Assembly: GCF_000420025.1 (NCBI RefSeq)
Contig: NZ_ATUD01000003.1
Location: 186,001 to 250,000, forward strand
Direction of reading: 5' to 3'
DNA length: 64,000 nucleotides
Origin: Patulibacter americanus DSM 16676
Lineage (GTDB): Bacteria; Actinomycetota; Thermoleophilia; Solirubrobacterales; Solirubrobacteraceae
Both the position numbers and the translations under genes were made by a program. This document shows positions 33,817-42,532 of the stretch, piece after piece. Numbering within the stretch: position 1 is the stretch's first letter; every line of letters starts with the position of its first letter. The notes under the pieces were generated by a model. That model made no database searches and was not told the origin of the DNA. It saw only the letters and a list, made by a program, of their open reading frames with translations.

Positions 33817-34473
33817 ATGGCGGCTGCGGACGAGCACACCCGGCTGGACGACGCGCCCGAGGCGGTCGTCCAGGCGCTCCTGGACCGCCCGCCCGTCGCG
33901 CTGCGGCTGCTGGCCGCCGCCCGCACCTGCGCACTCGACCGCGGCATCTCGCGGGTGACGATGAGCGACGTCGCCCGCCGCGCCGACGTCAGCCGCACCA
34001 CGCTCTACCGGCACTACCCCGACGTCGAGACCGTCCTGCGCGATCTGGTGACGCTCGACTTCGGCCGCGCCGTGCTCGAGGCCAAGCACGCCGTCGACCA
34101 CCTTCCGACGGCGCGCGAGCGGCTCGCGGGCACCATCGTGAACGGCTGCCGGATCCTGCGCCGCGACGCGCTCTTCCGCAAGATCCTCGACGTCGACCCC
34201 GAGTTCGTGCTCCCGTACGTCACGGCCCGCCTCGGCGTCTCGCAGCGCGTCGTGCTCACGCTGCTCTCCGGCGGGGTCGAGGCCGGTCAGGCCGACGGCT
34301 CGGTGCGGGCGGGCGACCCCGGCGCCATCTCCCGGCTCCTGCTCCTGCAGGTGCAGTCCCTCGTGGTGTCCCTCGGCGCGGTCTCCGACGAGGACCCGGC
34401 GATGGAGGACGCGATCCTCGACGTGGCGTCGGACATGTTCGACGCGCAGCTGCGCCCGGCCCCCGCGGCCTGA
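33817..34473 (+). CDS. TetR/AcrR-family regulator
   Basis: 218 residues. TetR_N domain at about 25-75 (ALRLLAAARTCALDRGISRVTMSDVARRADVSRTTLYRHYPDVETVL), then a C-terminal domain with LDVDPEFVLPYVTARLGVSQRVVL. ATG 33817 is preferred; an ATG at 33808 and a GTG at 33781 are in frame. It follows glpD in the same direction and is the natural candidate to act at the GTCAACTTGAC palindrome upstream of glpD. Confidence 0.88.
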   Translation: MAAADEHTRLDDAPEAVVQALLDRPPVALRLLAAARTCALDRGISRVTMSDVARRADVSRTTLYRHYPDVETVLRDLVTLDFGRAVLEAKHAVDHLPTARERLAGTIVNGCRILRRDALFRKILDVDPEFVLPYVTARLGVSQRVVLTLLSGGVEAGQADGSVRAGDPGAISRLLLLQVQSLVVSLGAVSDEDPAMEDAILDVASDMFDAQLRPAPAA

Positions 34474-34483
34474 GGCTGGGACC

Positions 34484-35266
34484 TCAGTCCGCCGGCCGCT
34501 CCACGATCGTCAGGTCGAGGGCCCCGGCGGGCCCGCGTTCGCCGAGCTCGGTCTCCCAGCCCTCGGTGCGCAGGCGGGCCGCGAGCGCCTCGGGCGTCTC
34601 GAGGCCGCCCTCCCACGCGGCGGCGTCGGACAGCAGGGTGCGGGCGACGGCGCCGCGCGTCGCCTTGGCATCGTGGCTGACGACGGTGCGCTTGCCCGCC
34701 GCCTCGCGGACGACGCCGACGCGTACGGTCGTGCCCCGGGCCGGCCCCGCCCACAGGTCGCGGTAGGCGCCAGAGCGCAGGTCGAGGACGAGCCCGTCCG
34801 ACGGCAGCACCGCGTCGAGCGCCGGGCGCCAGACCCGCTTCGCCGTCGGGCGACCGGGGAGCCGCGCGGCGGCGGCCAAGCGGTAGGCGGGGATGCGGTC
34901 CGTCGGCCGCAGCGCGCCCCAGAGTGCGGAGATCACCAGCAGGTGGGCGTCGGCGCGGGCGCGCGCGGCGGGATCGAGCGTGCCCAGGCCGAGGCGATCG
35001 AAGAGCACGCCGGTGTAGACCTCGGCAGCGGGCGCGGCCGGGGCGGTGCGCAGGGTGTGGTTGTCGCGGAGCGCCTCGCGGCTCTTGGGGCCGAGCTTCA
35101 GCTCCTTCAGCGCGCGGGCCTCGTCGCCGGCGGAGAGCTCCTGCAGCGCGGCGAGGGTGGCCTCGCGGACCGGGGTGAGCGCCGGGAAGGCCAGCGCCTC
35201 GAGGTCGAGGGGAGCGCCGGCGACCGGGGCCGTCTTGCCCTCCGACGGCGGAACCAGGATCAGCAC
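34484..35266 (-). CDS. yaaA: YaaA-family (DUF328) peroxide stress protein
   Basis: 260 residues. The N-terminal MLILVPPSEGKT corresponds to the conserved SPAK-like start of YaaA, and YTGVLFDRLGL, ISALWGALRPTDRIPAYRL and VVSHDAKATRGAVARTLL match the internal family blocks. In E. coli YaaA lowers free intracellular iron during peroxide stress and has a DNA-binding fold; the same role here is by homology. GTG 35266 lies seven bases after TACCGT and has no ribosome site. Confidence 0.9.
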   Translation of the reverse strand: MLILVPPSEGKTAPVAGAPLDLEALAFPALTPVREATLAALQELSAGDEARALKELKLGPKSREALRDNHTLRTAPAAPAAEVYTGVLFDRLGLGTLDPAARARADAHLLVISALWGALRPTDRIPAYRLAAAARLPGRPTAKRVWRPALDAVLPSDGLVLDLRSGAYRDLWAGPARGTTVRVGVVREAAGKRTVVSHDAKATRGAVARTLLSDAAAWEGGLETPEALAARLRTEGWETELGERGPAGALDLTIVERPAD

Positions 35267-35385
35267 CGCGGAGACGGTAGAGGACCGCTCGCGGCGGACG
35301 GTGTGCGCGGGGGCGCACCCGCGGGAGGGCGCGCGAGGCGCCCGTCGCCGCGGGGCGGGGGCGCCGACCGGAGCCGGCGCGAGCC

Positions 35386-35868
35386 TCAGCTCTGGTCGAG
35401 CTCCGGGCCGTCCTCGCCCTGCTGGACGTCGGAGGCCATCTGCTCGGCGAGCTGGGGCAGCAGGTCGGCGACCTGCATGCCGAGGACCTGGGCGAAGGTC
35501 GCGACAACCTGGTTCTCGCCGTCCTCGCCCGGGACCTCCTGGATCTGAGGCGAGAAGATCGCCTCGGCCTGGACCTCGCCGGGCTCCTGCGGATGGTCGG
35601 AGAGAATGATCACGGCGCGACCGGGGCCGTCCGGGACCACGCGGCCGCCGAGGGCGTCGCGGACGGAGCCGAGGATCTCGGCCACCATCTCGGTCCAGAG
35701 GACGCGCGCATCCTCACGCTCCTCGTCGTCCATGTCGGCGAGGTGGTGGGCGTTGCGCCGCGCCAACGCCTCGAGCCCGGCGGCCACGGCCCGCTGCTCC
35801 AGCAGCTGGTCGAGGTGCAGGGGCACGGACGGCTCGTGCGTCGGGACGGGATCGGAGTCGCTGCTCAT
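35386..35868 (-). CDS. Acidic protein of unknown function
   Basis: 160 residues, not recognised. It is strongly acidic, without signal peptide or membrane helix. Two parts look folded: a helix pair in residues 20-70 (LLEQRAVAAGLEALARRNAHHLADMDDEEREDARVLWTEMVAEILGSVRDALGG) and a strand/helix part GPGRAVIILSDHP...VVATFAQVLGMQVADLLPQLAEQM. ATG 35868 follows TAGCGT by nine bases. It stands between yaaA and rpsD with no clear operon. Confidence 0.78.
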   Translation of the reverse strand: MSSDSDPVPTHEPSVPLHLDQLLEQRAVAAGLEALARRNAHHLADMDDEEREDARVLWTEMVAEILGSVRDALGGRVVPDGPGRAVIILSDHPQEPGEVQAEAIFSPQIQEVPGEDGENQVVATFAQVLGMQVADLLPQLAEQMASDVQQGEDGPELDQS

Positions 35869-36077
35869 GCACCGCGCACGCTACGCCATATGGAGCGTCA
35901 CCGCGCACGGGCCGCCCGGACGCGCGGGACGCGGCGGGTGCTGAGGCGCGCTGCTGCCCCGAGGGGCGGACGGCGAGGGTCGATCCCGACCCCGCCGCGG
36001 CCGCGCTCGGGAGGAGCGCGGCGGGCGGGTCGTCGAATCGGGTGACCGGAGGTTCCGGTGGGGTGGGGGTGGGTTGG

Positions 36078-36134
36078 CCACCCCCGGGGTGGAGCGCGGA
36101 GCGCTCCGGGTCCGGGGCCGCCAGGGCGGCCCCG
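36078..36134 (-). terminator. Hairpins downstream of rpsD
   Basis: Two strong inverted repeats just past the rpsD stop: CGGGGCCGCC / GGCGGCCCCG with a 2-nt loop (36113-36134) and CCACCCC / GGGGTGG (36078-36092). Between them lies a shorter GGAGCGC repeat. No T-run on the minus strand. Confidence 0.65.
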
Positions 36135-36140
36135 AGCGGG

Positions 36141-36779
36141 CTAGCCGCGGCCGGCGAGCTCGACGATGAGGTGCTCGGTGATCGGCACCTGGATCTCGTG
36201 ACGGTCCGGCACGCGCAGGACGCGACCCGAGAGGCCGTCGTGGTCGGCCTCGAGCCACGCGGGCACGACGGCGATGAGCTCGGTGGACTCCGTGGCGATG
36301 TTCCGGACGGGGCTGCCGTCCTTGATCGTCACGACGTCGCCCGGCGACAGGCGCGCGGACGCGACCGTGTGACGGTGGCCGTTCACGATGACGTGGCCGT
36401 GCGAGACGAACTGGCGGGCCTGGGCCCGCGTGGACGCGAAGCCGAGGCGCACGAGGATGTTGTCGACGCGCAGCTCGAGGAGCTGCAGCATCCGCTCACC
36501 CGTGACGGTGCCCTCGGCGTTGCGCTTGCTGGCCTCGGACATGAGGTTGCGGAACTGCTTCTCGCGAATCCCGTAGTAGCGCTTGGCGCGCTGCTTCTCA
36601 CGCAGCTGCTGCGCGTAGACGGACGTCTTGACGCGACGGCCACCGCCGTGCTGTCCGGGGGGCAGTGCGCCCCGACGCTCGAGAGCGCCCTTGCCTGCGA
36701 GGCGACGTGCGCCCTTCAACTCGAGGTCGACGCCCTCGCGCCGCGAGAGCCGTTCGACCGGCCCGGTGTAACGACCCAT
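36141..36779 (-). CDS. rpsD: 30S ribosomal protein S4
   Basis: 212 residues, complete S4: N-terminal GRYTGPVERLSRREGVDLELKG, the QHGGGRRVKTSVYAQQLREKQRAKRYYGIREKQFR block and the S4 RNA-binding domain MLQLLELRVDNILVRLGFASTRAQARQFVSHGHVIVNG. S4 starts 30S assembly and binds 16S rRNA. The usual N-terminal zinc cysteines are absent, as in the zinc-free form. It stands alone, away from the rpsM-rpsK-rpoA operon where many bacteria keep it; a separate rpsD is also common. Confidence 0.97.
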   Translation of the reverse strand: MGRYTGPVERLSRREGVDLELKGARRLAGKGALERRGALPPGQHGGGRRVKTSVYAQQLREKQRAKRYYGIREKQFRNLMSEASKRNAEGTVTGERMLQLLELRVDNILVRLGFASTRAQARQFVSHGHVIVNGHRHTVASARLSPGDVVTIKDGSPVRNIATESTELIAVVPAWLEADHDGLSGRVLRVPDRHEIQVPITEHLIVELAGRG

Positions 36780-36967
36780 TGGGCCTCCTGTGGTCCTACT
36801 CCGACGAAACGACGACTTATCCTATCGGGGCTTGCCCACCCGATGTCGGGCGCCATGCGAAGATCGGCCGTCGCGCACGGGAGGAACACCCCGTGCCGCG
36901 GCCAATCTTGGCAGGACGACGCCCGCCGCGCGCTCCCGTAGCCCGCGCCCCGCGAACGCCAGCCGAC

Positions 36968-38542
36968 ATGCGCGACTCCCCGACCGACGACCTCCCCGAG
37001 ACCGCCGAGCCGCGGCAACCCGCGAGCGCCGGAACGCGCCAGGGGCTCGCCGAACGCCTGCGTGCGCGGGCTGCCGCCGCGCTCGCGGAGCGCCCCGTCC
37101 GCCGGCCCGGGGCGACGAGCCGTCCGGGCCCGCCCGTCCGGGAGGAGGCAGCGGCCGAGGCGCCCGACGCATCCGCGGAGCCCGTGAAGCCCGCGTCGCC
37201 CGCGGAATTCGCGACGCCCGTGGAAGCCGCGGCGCCCGTGGAAGCCGCGGCGCCCGTGAAGTCGGCCCCGGCCGTCGACGACGCCCCGGCCGTCGACGAC
37301 GCCCCGGCCGTCGACGACGCCCCGGCGGAGGGCGTCGCTCCGCGCGACCCGTTCCCCGGCGACGACGACCCCGTCGATCCGCCCGTCATCGGCTGCACGC
37401 GCTGCGACGCCCGCGTCGTCATGGGCTCGCGCTACTGCCCGAGCTGCGGCACGCCGCTCGTGCGCTCGGGCGAGCAGGCGGCGGCCGCGCTCTCGCGGAC
37501 CCGCCGGGCCGCGCCCGCCCCGATCCGCTTCGGCGCGCCCGTCGTCCTCGTCGGCGTGCTCGTCGCCACCCTGCTCGTGGTCACCCACGACCCGGCGGCC
37601 GACGCCCGCGACGAGCTGGCCGCCGGCCTGGGGAGCGTCGTGACCGCCAACCGCGACCTCTCCGCCCGCCTGACCGCGCTGCGCCCCGGCTCCTCGCCCG
37701 CCGCCGCGGTCAACGCGGCCCGCGCCGCCGACCGCACGATCGCCCGCGTCGACCGGCGCTTCTCGGCGTCCGACATCGCCACGGGAGAGACGGGCCCCAC
37801 CACCCGTGCCCGCGCCGCCGTCGCGGCCGACGGGGCGTACGTCGACGCCGTCGTCGCGATCCTGGCGAACCCCCGCGCCTCCGAGCTCAGCGCGCTCGGC
37901 CGCCGGTCGGCGCGCGCCGTCGCCGCGCTGGACGCGGTGGACGACATCGTCGACACGGACGACGCGATCGCCGGGTCGGCCGCGCTCGGCGCCCACGCCC
38001 GCGCCCGGGCCGCGGCCTCGCCGTCCGCCGGCGGGGACACGGCCGCGAAGCCCCGTCCGGCCTTCGTCCGCGACGTCGACCGCGCCGTCGCCGACGCCTC
38101 CGTCGCCCGCACCCGCGTCACGCGCACGTTCGCGCTGCTGCGCGCCGCCCGCGACGGCGTGGGGACGTGGGACGGCCCCGGCGACCGCCCGGCCTCGGCG
38201 GCCGCCGCCGTCGACCAGGCCGAGCGCGAGCTCACCCGCATCGCGGCCTCCCGCGCCACGTCCGCCGGCCGGGCGCGGGAGATCGACGCGTCGACCGCCG
38301 CCCAGCGCGAGGTCACCCGCACCCTCGCGACCGCGTTCGACGCCGGGGCGGCGACGGCCCGCAAGCTCACGGGCTGCATCGCGTCCTTCCAGAACACGGG
38401 AGCGGACGGGATCGCCCGCCAGTGCCTCGAGGGCGTGGGGCCGCAGTCGGCGGCGGAGGTGCGGGCCGTGCGCGCCTGGGCCGCGGCCTACCGCCCGGTG
38501 CGCACCGCGGCGGGGCTGCCGGCCGCTCGCGCCCGCCTGTAG
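36968..38542 (+). CDS. Zinc-ribbon membrane protein with disordered N-terminus and helical extracytoplasmic domain
   Basis: 524 residues, family not recognised. Residues 1-135 are disordered and contain an exact 18-bp tandem triplication near 37270-37327 (AVDDAP hexapeptides) and PVEAAA repeats. A C4 zinc ribbon follows (CTRCDARVVMGSRYCPSCGTPL, ~140-160), then one membrane helix (APVVLVGVLVATLLVVT) and ~320 Ala/Arg-rich helical residues with two late cysteines (TGCIASF, ARQCLEG). The zinc ribbon should be cytoplasmic and the helical part outside. The late Cys pair recalls the secreted proteins at 40.7-44.1 kb. Confidence 0.75.
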   Translation: MRDSPTDDLPETAEPRQPASAGTRQGLAERLRARAAAALAERPVRRPGATSRPGPPVREEAAAEAPDASAEPVKPASPAEFATPVEAAAPVEAAAPVKSAPAVDDAPAVDDAPAVDDAPAEGVAPRDPFPGDDDPVDPPVIGCTRCDARVVMGSRYCPSCGTPLVRSGEQAAAALSRTRRAAPAPIRFGAPVVLVGVLVATLLVVTHDPAADARDELAAGLGSVVTANRDLSARLTALRPGSSPAAAVNAARAADRTIARVDRRFSASDIATGETGPTTRARAAVAADGAYVDAVVAILANPRASELSALGRRSARAVAALDAVDDIVDTDDAIAGSAALGAHARARAAASPSAGGDTAAKPRPAFVRDVDRAVADASVARTRVTRTFALLRAARDGVGTWDGPGDRPASAAAAVDQAERELTRIAASRATSAGRAREIDASTAAQREVTRTLATAFDAGAATARKLTGCIASFQNTGADGIARQCLEGVGPQSAAEVRAVRAWAAAYRPVRTAAGLPAARARL

Positions 38543-38544
38543 GG

Positions 38545-39237
38545 CTACGCGACGCTCGTAGGCCGCAGGACCGCGAGGACGAGCGCGCGCACCGACGCCC
38601 GGATCTGGTCCGCCTCGACGGGGAAGAACCACGGCATCCCGCCGGGCAGCTCCTTGATGGCGCTGCCCACGCGCGCGAGGTGCGCCAGGCCGAGCACCTG
38701 GACGTACATCGCGTTGGCCGTGTAGTCCGGGTCGGCGATCTGGAACTCGCCCGCGGCGTCGCCCTCGCGCAGCAGCTCGATCGGGCGGTGCAGCGCGCTC
38801 GCCACGGCGCGGCCCATCTGCAGCATCGCGCCCTCGCTGATCCGCTCGAGCAGCTCCGTGCCGGGCTGGCGCAGCATCGTCATCGCGCAGTCGAGGAACG
38901 CGGGATGGGTCAGGCAGAAGTCGAGGAACGTCTCCGTGAACGCGGCGACCCGGTCCGTGGCGGAGCCCTCGTCCGGCAACTCGGCGACGTCGCGGAGGAA
39001 GTCGTCGACGTAGGAGACGATCACGAGCGCGAAGAGCTCGTCCTTGCCGCTGAAGTGCCGGTAGATCAGCGCCTTGTTCAGGCGCGCCTCACGCGCGACG
39101 TCCTCGATCTGGACGTCCTGGGCGCCGCGCTCGTCGAACAGGCGGCGCGTGGCCTCGAGGATCTCGCGCTCGCGGTCCCGCCTCCGGGCCGCGGCGCCCT
39201 GCCTGCGGTCCGGGTGGGGGGCGTTCGACGGGCTCAC
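38545..39237 (-). CDS. TetR/AcrR-family regulator, likely of the divergent acyl-CoA dehydrogenase
   Basis: 230 residues with TetR_N at about 25-70 (ILEATRRLFDERGAQDVQIEDVAREARLNKALIYRHFSGKDELF) and a helical ligand domain that ends with a proline-aromatic segment GGMPWFFPVEADQIRASV. GTG 39237 is chosen because TAGGAT lies seven bases upstream; ATG 39246 is in frame but overlaps that box. It is divergent from an acyl-CoA dehydrogenase gene, an arrangement common for fatty-acid-metabolism repressors that respond to acyl-CoA. Three bases separate its stop from that of the zinc-ribbon gene. Confidence 0.88.
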   Translation of the reverse strand: MSPSNAPHPDRRQGAAARRRDREREILEATRRLFDERGAQDVQIEDVAREARLNKALIYRHFSGKDELFALVIVSYVDDFLRDVAELPDEGSATDRVAAFTETFLDFCLTHPAFLDCAMTMLRQPGTELLERISEGAMLQMGRAVASALHRPIELLREGDAAGEFQIADPDYTANAMYVQVLGLAHLARVGSAIKELPGGMPWFFPVEADQIRASVRALVLAVLRPTSVA

Positions 39238-39257
39238 GCCCTGCATCCTACCCACGG

Positions 39258-39287
39258 TTGCGTCGATCTGTAAACCCTGGTTACAAT
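39258..39287 (+). promoter_or_regulatory. Acyl-CoA dehydrogenase promoter with TetR operator candidate
   Basis: TTGCGT (39258-39263), 18-bp spacer, TACAAT (39282-39287). The inverted repeat GTAAACCCTGGTTAC (39270-39284, one mismatch) fills the spacer and enters the -10 box, as expected for a TetR-repressed promoter. The mRNA leader would be about 55 nt. Confidence 0.55.
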
Positions 39288-39350
39288 CCCGGGTAAGGGA
39301 TGCGCTCCGCGTGCCCCGCCTTCCTCCCCGTACTCCTAGGACCCTCACGC

Positions 39351-40649
39351 ATGAGCACCACGTCCGACTTCATGACCATCGCCGGCGAGCTTGCGCAGGA
39401 GCGCATGAAGCCGGAGTGGCAGACCTTCTCCCTCCAGCTCAACGAGGAGCAGGAGACGCTCCGCGACTGGGTCCGCGAGTTCGCGCAGAACACGATCCGT
39501 CCGGCCGGCGCGGAGTGGGACGAGAAGGAGGAGTTCCCCTGGCCGATCGTGAAGGAGGCCGCGGAGATCGGCCTCTACGGCCTCGAGTCCACGATGTCGA
39601 TGTTCCTCGACCCGACGGGCCAGCTCACCCCGATCTTCCTCGAGGAGATCTTCTGGGGCGACGCCGGCATCGGCATGGCGCTCCAGGGCACCGGCCTCGC
39701 CGTGTCCGCGATCTTCGGCCAGGGCACGCAGGAGCAGATCGCCGAGTGGCTGCCCCGCTGCTACGGCACCGCCTCCGAGCCCCAGGTCGCCGCGTTCTGC
39801 TCCTCCGAGCCCAACGCCGGCTCCGACGTCTCGAACGTCCGCACCACGGCGAAGTACGACGAGGCCACGGGCGAGTGGGTCCTGAACGGCCAGAAGTCCT
39901 GGGCCACGAACGGCGGCATCTCCGACGTCCACGTCGTCATCGCCACGGTCGACCCGTCCCTCGGCTCCCGCGGCCACGCCGCGTTCATCGTCCCGATGTC
40001 CGAGGCCAAGGGCATCTCGCAGGGCGCGAAGGTCAAGAAGCACGGCATCCGCGCGTCCCACACCGCCGACGTCAACCTCGACGACTGCCGCGTCCCCGGC
40101 TCGTACCTCCTCGGCGGCAAGGACAAGCTCGACGCCCGCATCGCGAAGGCGCGCGAGGGCAAGCGCTCCAAGGGCAACGCCTCCATGGCGACCTTCGAGG
40201 CCTCCCGTCCCGCCGTCGGCGCGATGGCGCTCGGCGTCGCCCGCGCCGCCTACGACTACGCGCTGGACTACGCCAAGGAGCGCGAGCAGTTCGGCCGCAA
40301 GATCATCGAGAACCAGGCCATCGCGTTCAAGCTCGCGAACATGAAGACCGAGATCGACGCCGCCCGGCTGCTGGTGCAGCGCGCCTCCTGGCTCGGCGGC
40401 GCGACGCTCCGCGGCGGCAAGCCGGAGTTCCCGAACGCCGAGGGCTCCATGGCGAAGTACAAGGCGTCCGAGGTGGGCGTCCGCGTCACCGAGGAGGCCA
40501 TCCAGATCCTCGGCGGCAACGGCTACACGCGCGAGTACCCGGTGGAGCGCTTCCACCGCGACTCGAAGATCATGACGATCTTCGAGGGCACCTCCGAGAT
40601 CCAGCAGCTCGTCATCGCGCGCACGATCTCCGGCATCCGCGTCCCGTAA
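39351..40649 (+). CDS. Acyl-CoA dehydrogenase
   Basis: 432 residues of the flavin acyl-CoA dehydrogenase family: N-terminal helical domain (NEEQETLRDWVREFAQNTIRPAGAEWDE), FAD-binding AAFCSSEPNAGSDVSNVRTTA and NGQKSWATNG, and C-terminal helices with AYDYALDYAKEREQFGRKI, QILGGNGYTREYPVERFHRDSKIMTIFEGTSEIQQLVIAR. The catalytic Glu is in the IFEGTSEIQ segment as in short/medium-chain enzymes. Codon choice is biased to C-ending codons with few rare ones, which suggests high expression. Regulated, by arrangement, by the divergent TetR protein; chain-length preference cannot be told. Confidence 0.94.
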   Translation: MSTTSDFMTIAGELAQERMKPEWQTFSLQLNEEQETLRDWVREFAQNTIRPAGAEWDEKEEFPWPIVKEAAEIGLYGLESTMSMFLDPTGQLTPIFLEEIFWGDAGIGMALQGTGLAVSAIFGQGTQEQIAEWLPRCYGTASEPQVAAFCSSEPNAGSDVSNVRTTAKYDEATGEWVLNGQKSWATNGGISDVHVVIATVDPSLGSRGHAAFIVPMSEAKGISQGAKVKKHGIRASHTADVNLDDCRVPGSYLLGGKDKLDARIAKAREGKRSKGNASMATFEASRPAVGAMALGVARAAYDYALDYAKEREQFGRKIIENQAIAFKLANMKTEIDAARLLVQRASWLGGATLRGGKPEFPNAEGSMAKYKASEVGVRVTEEAIQILGGNGYTREYPVERFHRDSKIMTIFEGTSEIQQLVIARTISGIRVP

Positions 40650-40657
40650 CCCGGTGC

Positions 40658-40692
40658 GGGCCCCGCCCCGAGCGTGTCTCGGGGAGGGGCCC
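40658..40692. terminator. Bidirectional hairpin after the acyl-CoA dehydrogenase gene
   Basis: 15-bp arms with one mismatch (GGGCCCCGCCCCGAG / CTCGGGGAGGGGCCC), 5-nt loop, between two convergent stops. Confidence 0.75.
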
Positions 40693-40703
40693 GCGGGGCC
40701 TTT

Positions 40704-41234
40704 CTAGGCCTTCGCGGCCGCCCCGCCCAGGCCGCTGCAGGACGGCGCCTTCTGCGCCAGGTCCTTCGGGATCTCCTGCATGCCCTTGCCGATGTTCAGG
40801 CCCTGGAAGGCGGTGCCGACCTTCGCGATGTCGGCCGGCGTCTTGAGGTCGCCGAGGCGGTCCTTCGCCTGCTCGATGCCCTTCTCCGTGTCGTCGGCGG
40901 CGTCCGACACCGACTTCTGGAAGTCCTCCCACTGCTTCGGCGCCTCGGCGTCGGCGAGCACCTGCATCTGGTCGCCGAAGGTGTCGAGCACCTTGCCGAA
41001 GCCGTCCCGGAACGTGCCCATGGCCTTCTCCGGGTTCGAGCGGATCTCCGTCTGCAGCTTGCCCGCCGAGCCGGCGAACTCCGTCGTCGCGTTCGCGATG
41101 GACTTGCAGGCGCCCTCGTAGGTCTTGACGTACGCGCCCTCGTCGCCGCCACCGCCCCCGCCGCAACCGGCGAGGGCGAGGCCGGCGACCGCCAACAGGA
41201 CGGGGGAGGCGAGACGGGAGCGGCGGAGGGACAT
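40704..41234 (-). CDS. Putative lipoprotein, helical, with conserved cysteine pair
   Basis: 176 residues. Lipoprotein signal with lipobox LAGC followed by a Gly-rich linker, then a helical domain beginning YVKTYEGACKSIANATTEF and ending KAPSCSGLGG. The middle EAPKQWEDFQKSV parallels PPQEW/PPAVW in the proteins encoded at 42.5 and 43.0 kb, so these form a paralogous set. The two cysteines probably pair outside the cell. ATG 41234 follows TACGGT by eight bases. Function unknown. Confidence 0.82.
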   Translation of the reverse strand: MSLRRSRLASPVLLAVAGLALAGCGGGGGGDEGAYVKTYEGACKSIANATTEFAGSAGKLQTEIRSNPEKAMGTFRDGFGKVLDTFGDQMQVLADAEAPKQWEDFQKSVSDAADDTEKGIEQAKDRLGDLKTPADIAKVGTAFQGLNIGKGMQEIPKDLAQKAPSCSGLGGAAAKA

Positions 41235-41349
41235 GGCCGGGGACCGTAACGGCCCGCGACGGGACGCGCGACGTCACCGGGCGCCCGGTCCGCCCGTGCG
41301 TCCCGCGCCGGCGGGCCGTCGCCCGGCCCGGGACCGTACGCTGGGAGGC

Positions 41350-42507
41350 GTGCCCCAGGAGCAGCAGCCGACCGTCGCCGGGCCCGCCACCGGCGCGTCG
41401 CCCGCCCCGCCCGTGCCGAGCCTGCCGGCGGTGCGTCCCGGCGTCGAGGTGCCGCTGGCGGACGTCACCACGATCGGCGTCGGCGGCCCCGCGGAGCGGC
41501 TCCTCGTCGCCCAGGACGAGTCCGCCCTCGTGCGCGCCGTCCGCGACGCCGACGCCGCCGGGCGACCCCTGCTCGTGCTGGGGGGCGGCTCGAACCTCGT
41601 GGTGGGCGACGACGGGGTCCGCGGCGACGTCGTCGCCGTCCGCACCCACGGGACCACCGACCGCGAGGAGCCCGGCGCCGAAGGGCGCTCCGGGCGCGTG
41701 CTCCGCACGATCGCGGCGGGCGAGCCGTGGGACGCGGTCGTCGCCCGCGCCGTCGCCGACGGGCTCGCCGGGTTCGAGGCGCTGTCCGGCATCCCGGGCG
41801 CGACGGGCGCCACGCCGATCCAGAACGTCGGCGCGTACGGCCAGGAGGTCGCCGACACCGTCGTCGCCGTCCGCGCCCTCGACCGCCGGACGGGCGAGAT
41901 CGTCACGCTGCCGGCGGAGGCGTGCGGGTTCAGCTACCGCCAGAGCGCCTTCAAGGGCCGGGCCGACCACGTCATCCTCGACGTCACCTTCGCGCTCGAG
42001 CCCACGCGGCTCGCGGCCCCCGTCCGCTACGGCGAGCTGGCGCGGACCCTGGGCGCCGAGCCGGGCCAGCGCGTGCCGGCGGACGAGCTGCGCGACGCCG
42101 TCCTCGCGCTCCGCCGCGGCAAGGGCATGGTGCTCGACCCGGAGGACCCCGACACGCGCTCCGCCGGCTCGTTCTTCACGAACCCGCTGCTCGACCCCGC
42201 GGCGTTCGCCGCCCTGGAGCACCGCGTGCACGAGCGCCTGGGGGACGACGTCGACCCGCCGGCGTTCCCCGAGCCCGACGGCCGCACGAAGACGTCGGCG
42301 GCGTGGCTCATCGAACGCGCCGGGTTCACCCGCGGGCACGCCCGGCCCGGCGCGGCGATCTCCTCGAAGCACACGCTCGCGCTGACCTCGCGCGGCGGCA
42401 CGGCGGCGGATCTCCTGGCGCTCGCCTACGAGGTGGCGGCCGGCGTGCAGGACGCGTTCGGCGTCGCGCTGCACCCCGAGCCGGTGTTCGTCGGCGCCCG
42501 CTGGTGA
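41350..42507 (+). CDS. murB: UDP-N-acetylenolpyruvoylglucosamine reductase MurB
   Basis: Flavoenzyme completing UDP-MurNAc synthesis for peptidoglycan. 385 residues: FAD-binding LADVTTIGVGGPAERL and LLVLGGGSNLVVGDDG, the GLAGFEALSGIPGATGATPIQNVGAYGQEVADTV block, GFSYRQSAFKG (catalytic Tyr/Arg) and the active-site serine/glutamate regions SAGSFFTNPLL and HPEPVFVG. The SFFTNP sequence and lack of a type II deletion put it in the longer type I class. GTG 41350 lies seven bases after TACGCT. It is surrounded by divergent and convergent lipoprotein-like genes rather than a dcw cluster. Confidence 0.95.
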   Translation: MPQEQQPTVAGPATGASPAPPVPSLPAVRPGVEVPLADVTTIGVGGPAERLLVAQDESALVRAVRDADAAGRPLLVLGGGSNLVVGDDGVRGDVVAVRTHGTTDREEPGAEGRSGRVLRTIAAGEPWDAVVARAVADGLAGFEALSGIPGATGATPIQNVGAYGQEVADTVVAVRALDRRTGEIVTLPAEACGFSYRQSAFKGRADHVILDVTFALEPTRLAAPVRYGELARTLGAEPGQRVPADELRDAVLALRRGKGMVLDPEDPDTRSAGSFFTNPLLDPAAFAALEHRVHERLGDDVDPPAFPEPDGRTKTSAAWLIERAGFTRGHARPGAAISSKHTLALTSRGGTAADLLALAYEVAAGVQDAFGVALHPEPVFVGARW

Positions 42508-42532
42508 GCGCGCCGGGGCGCTAGGCCGCGCC

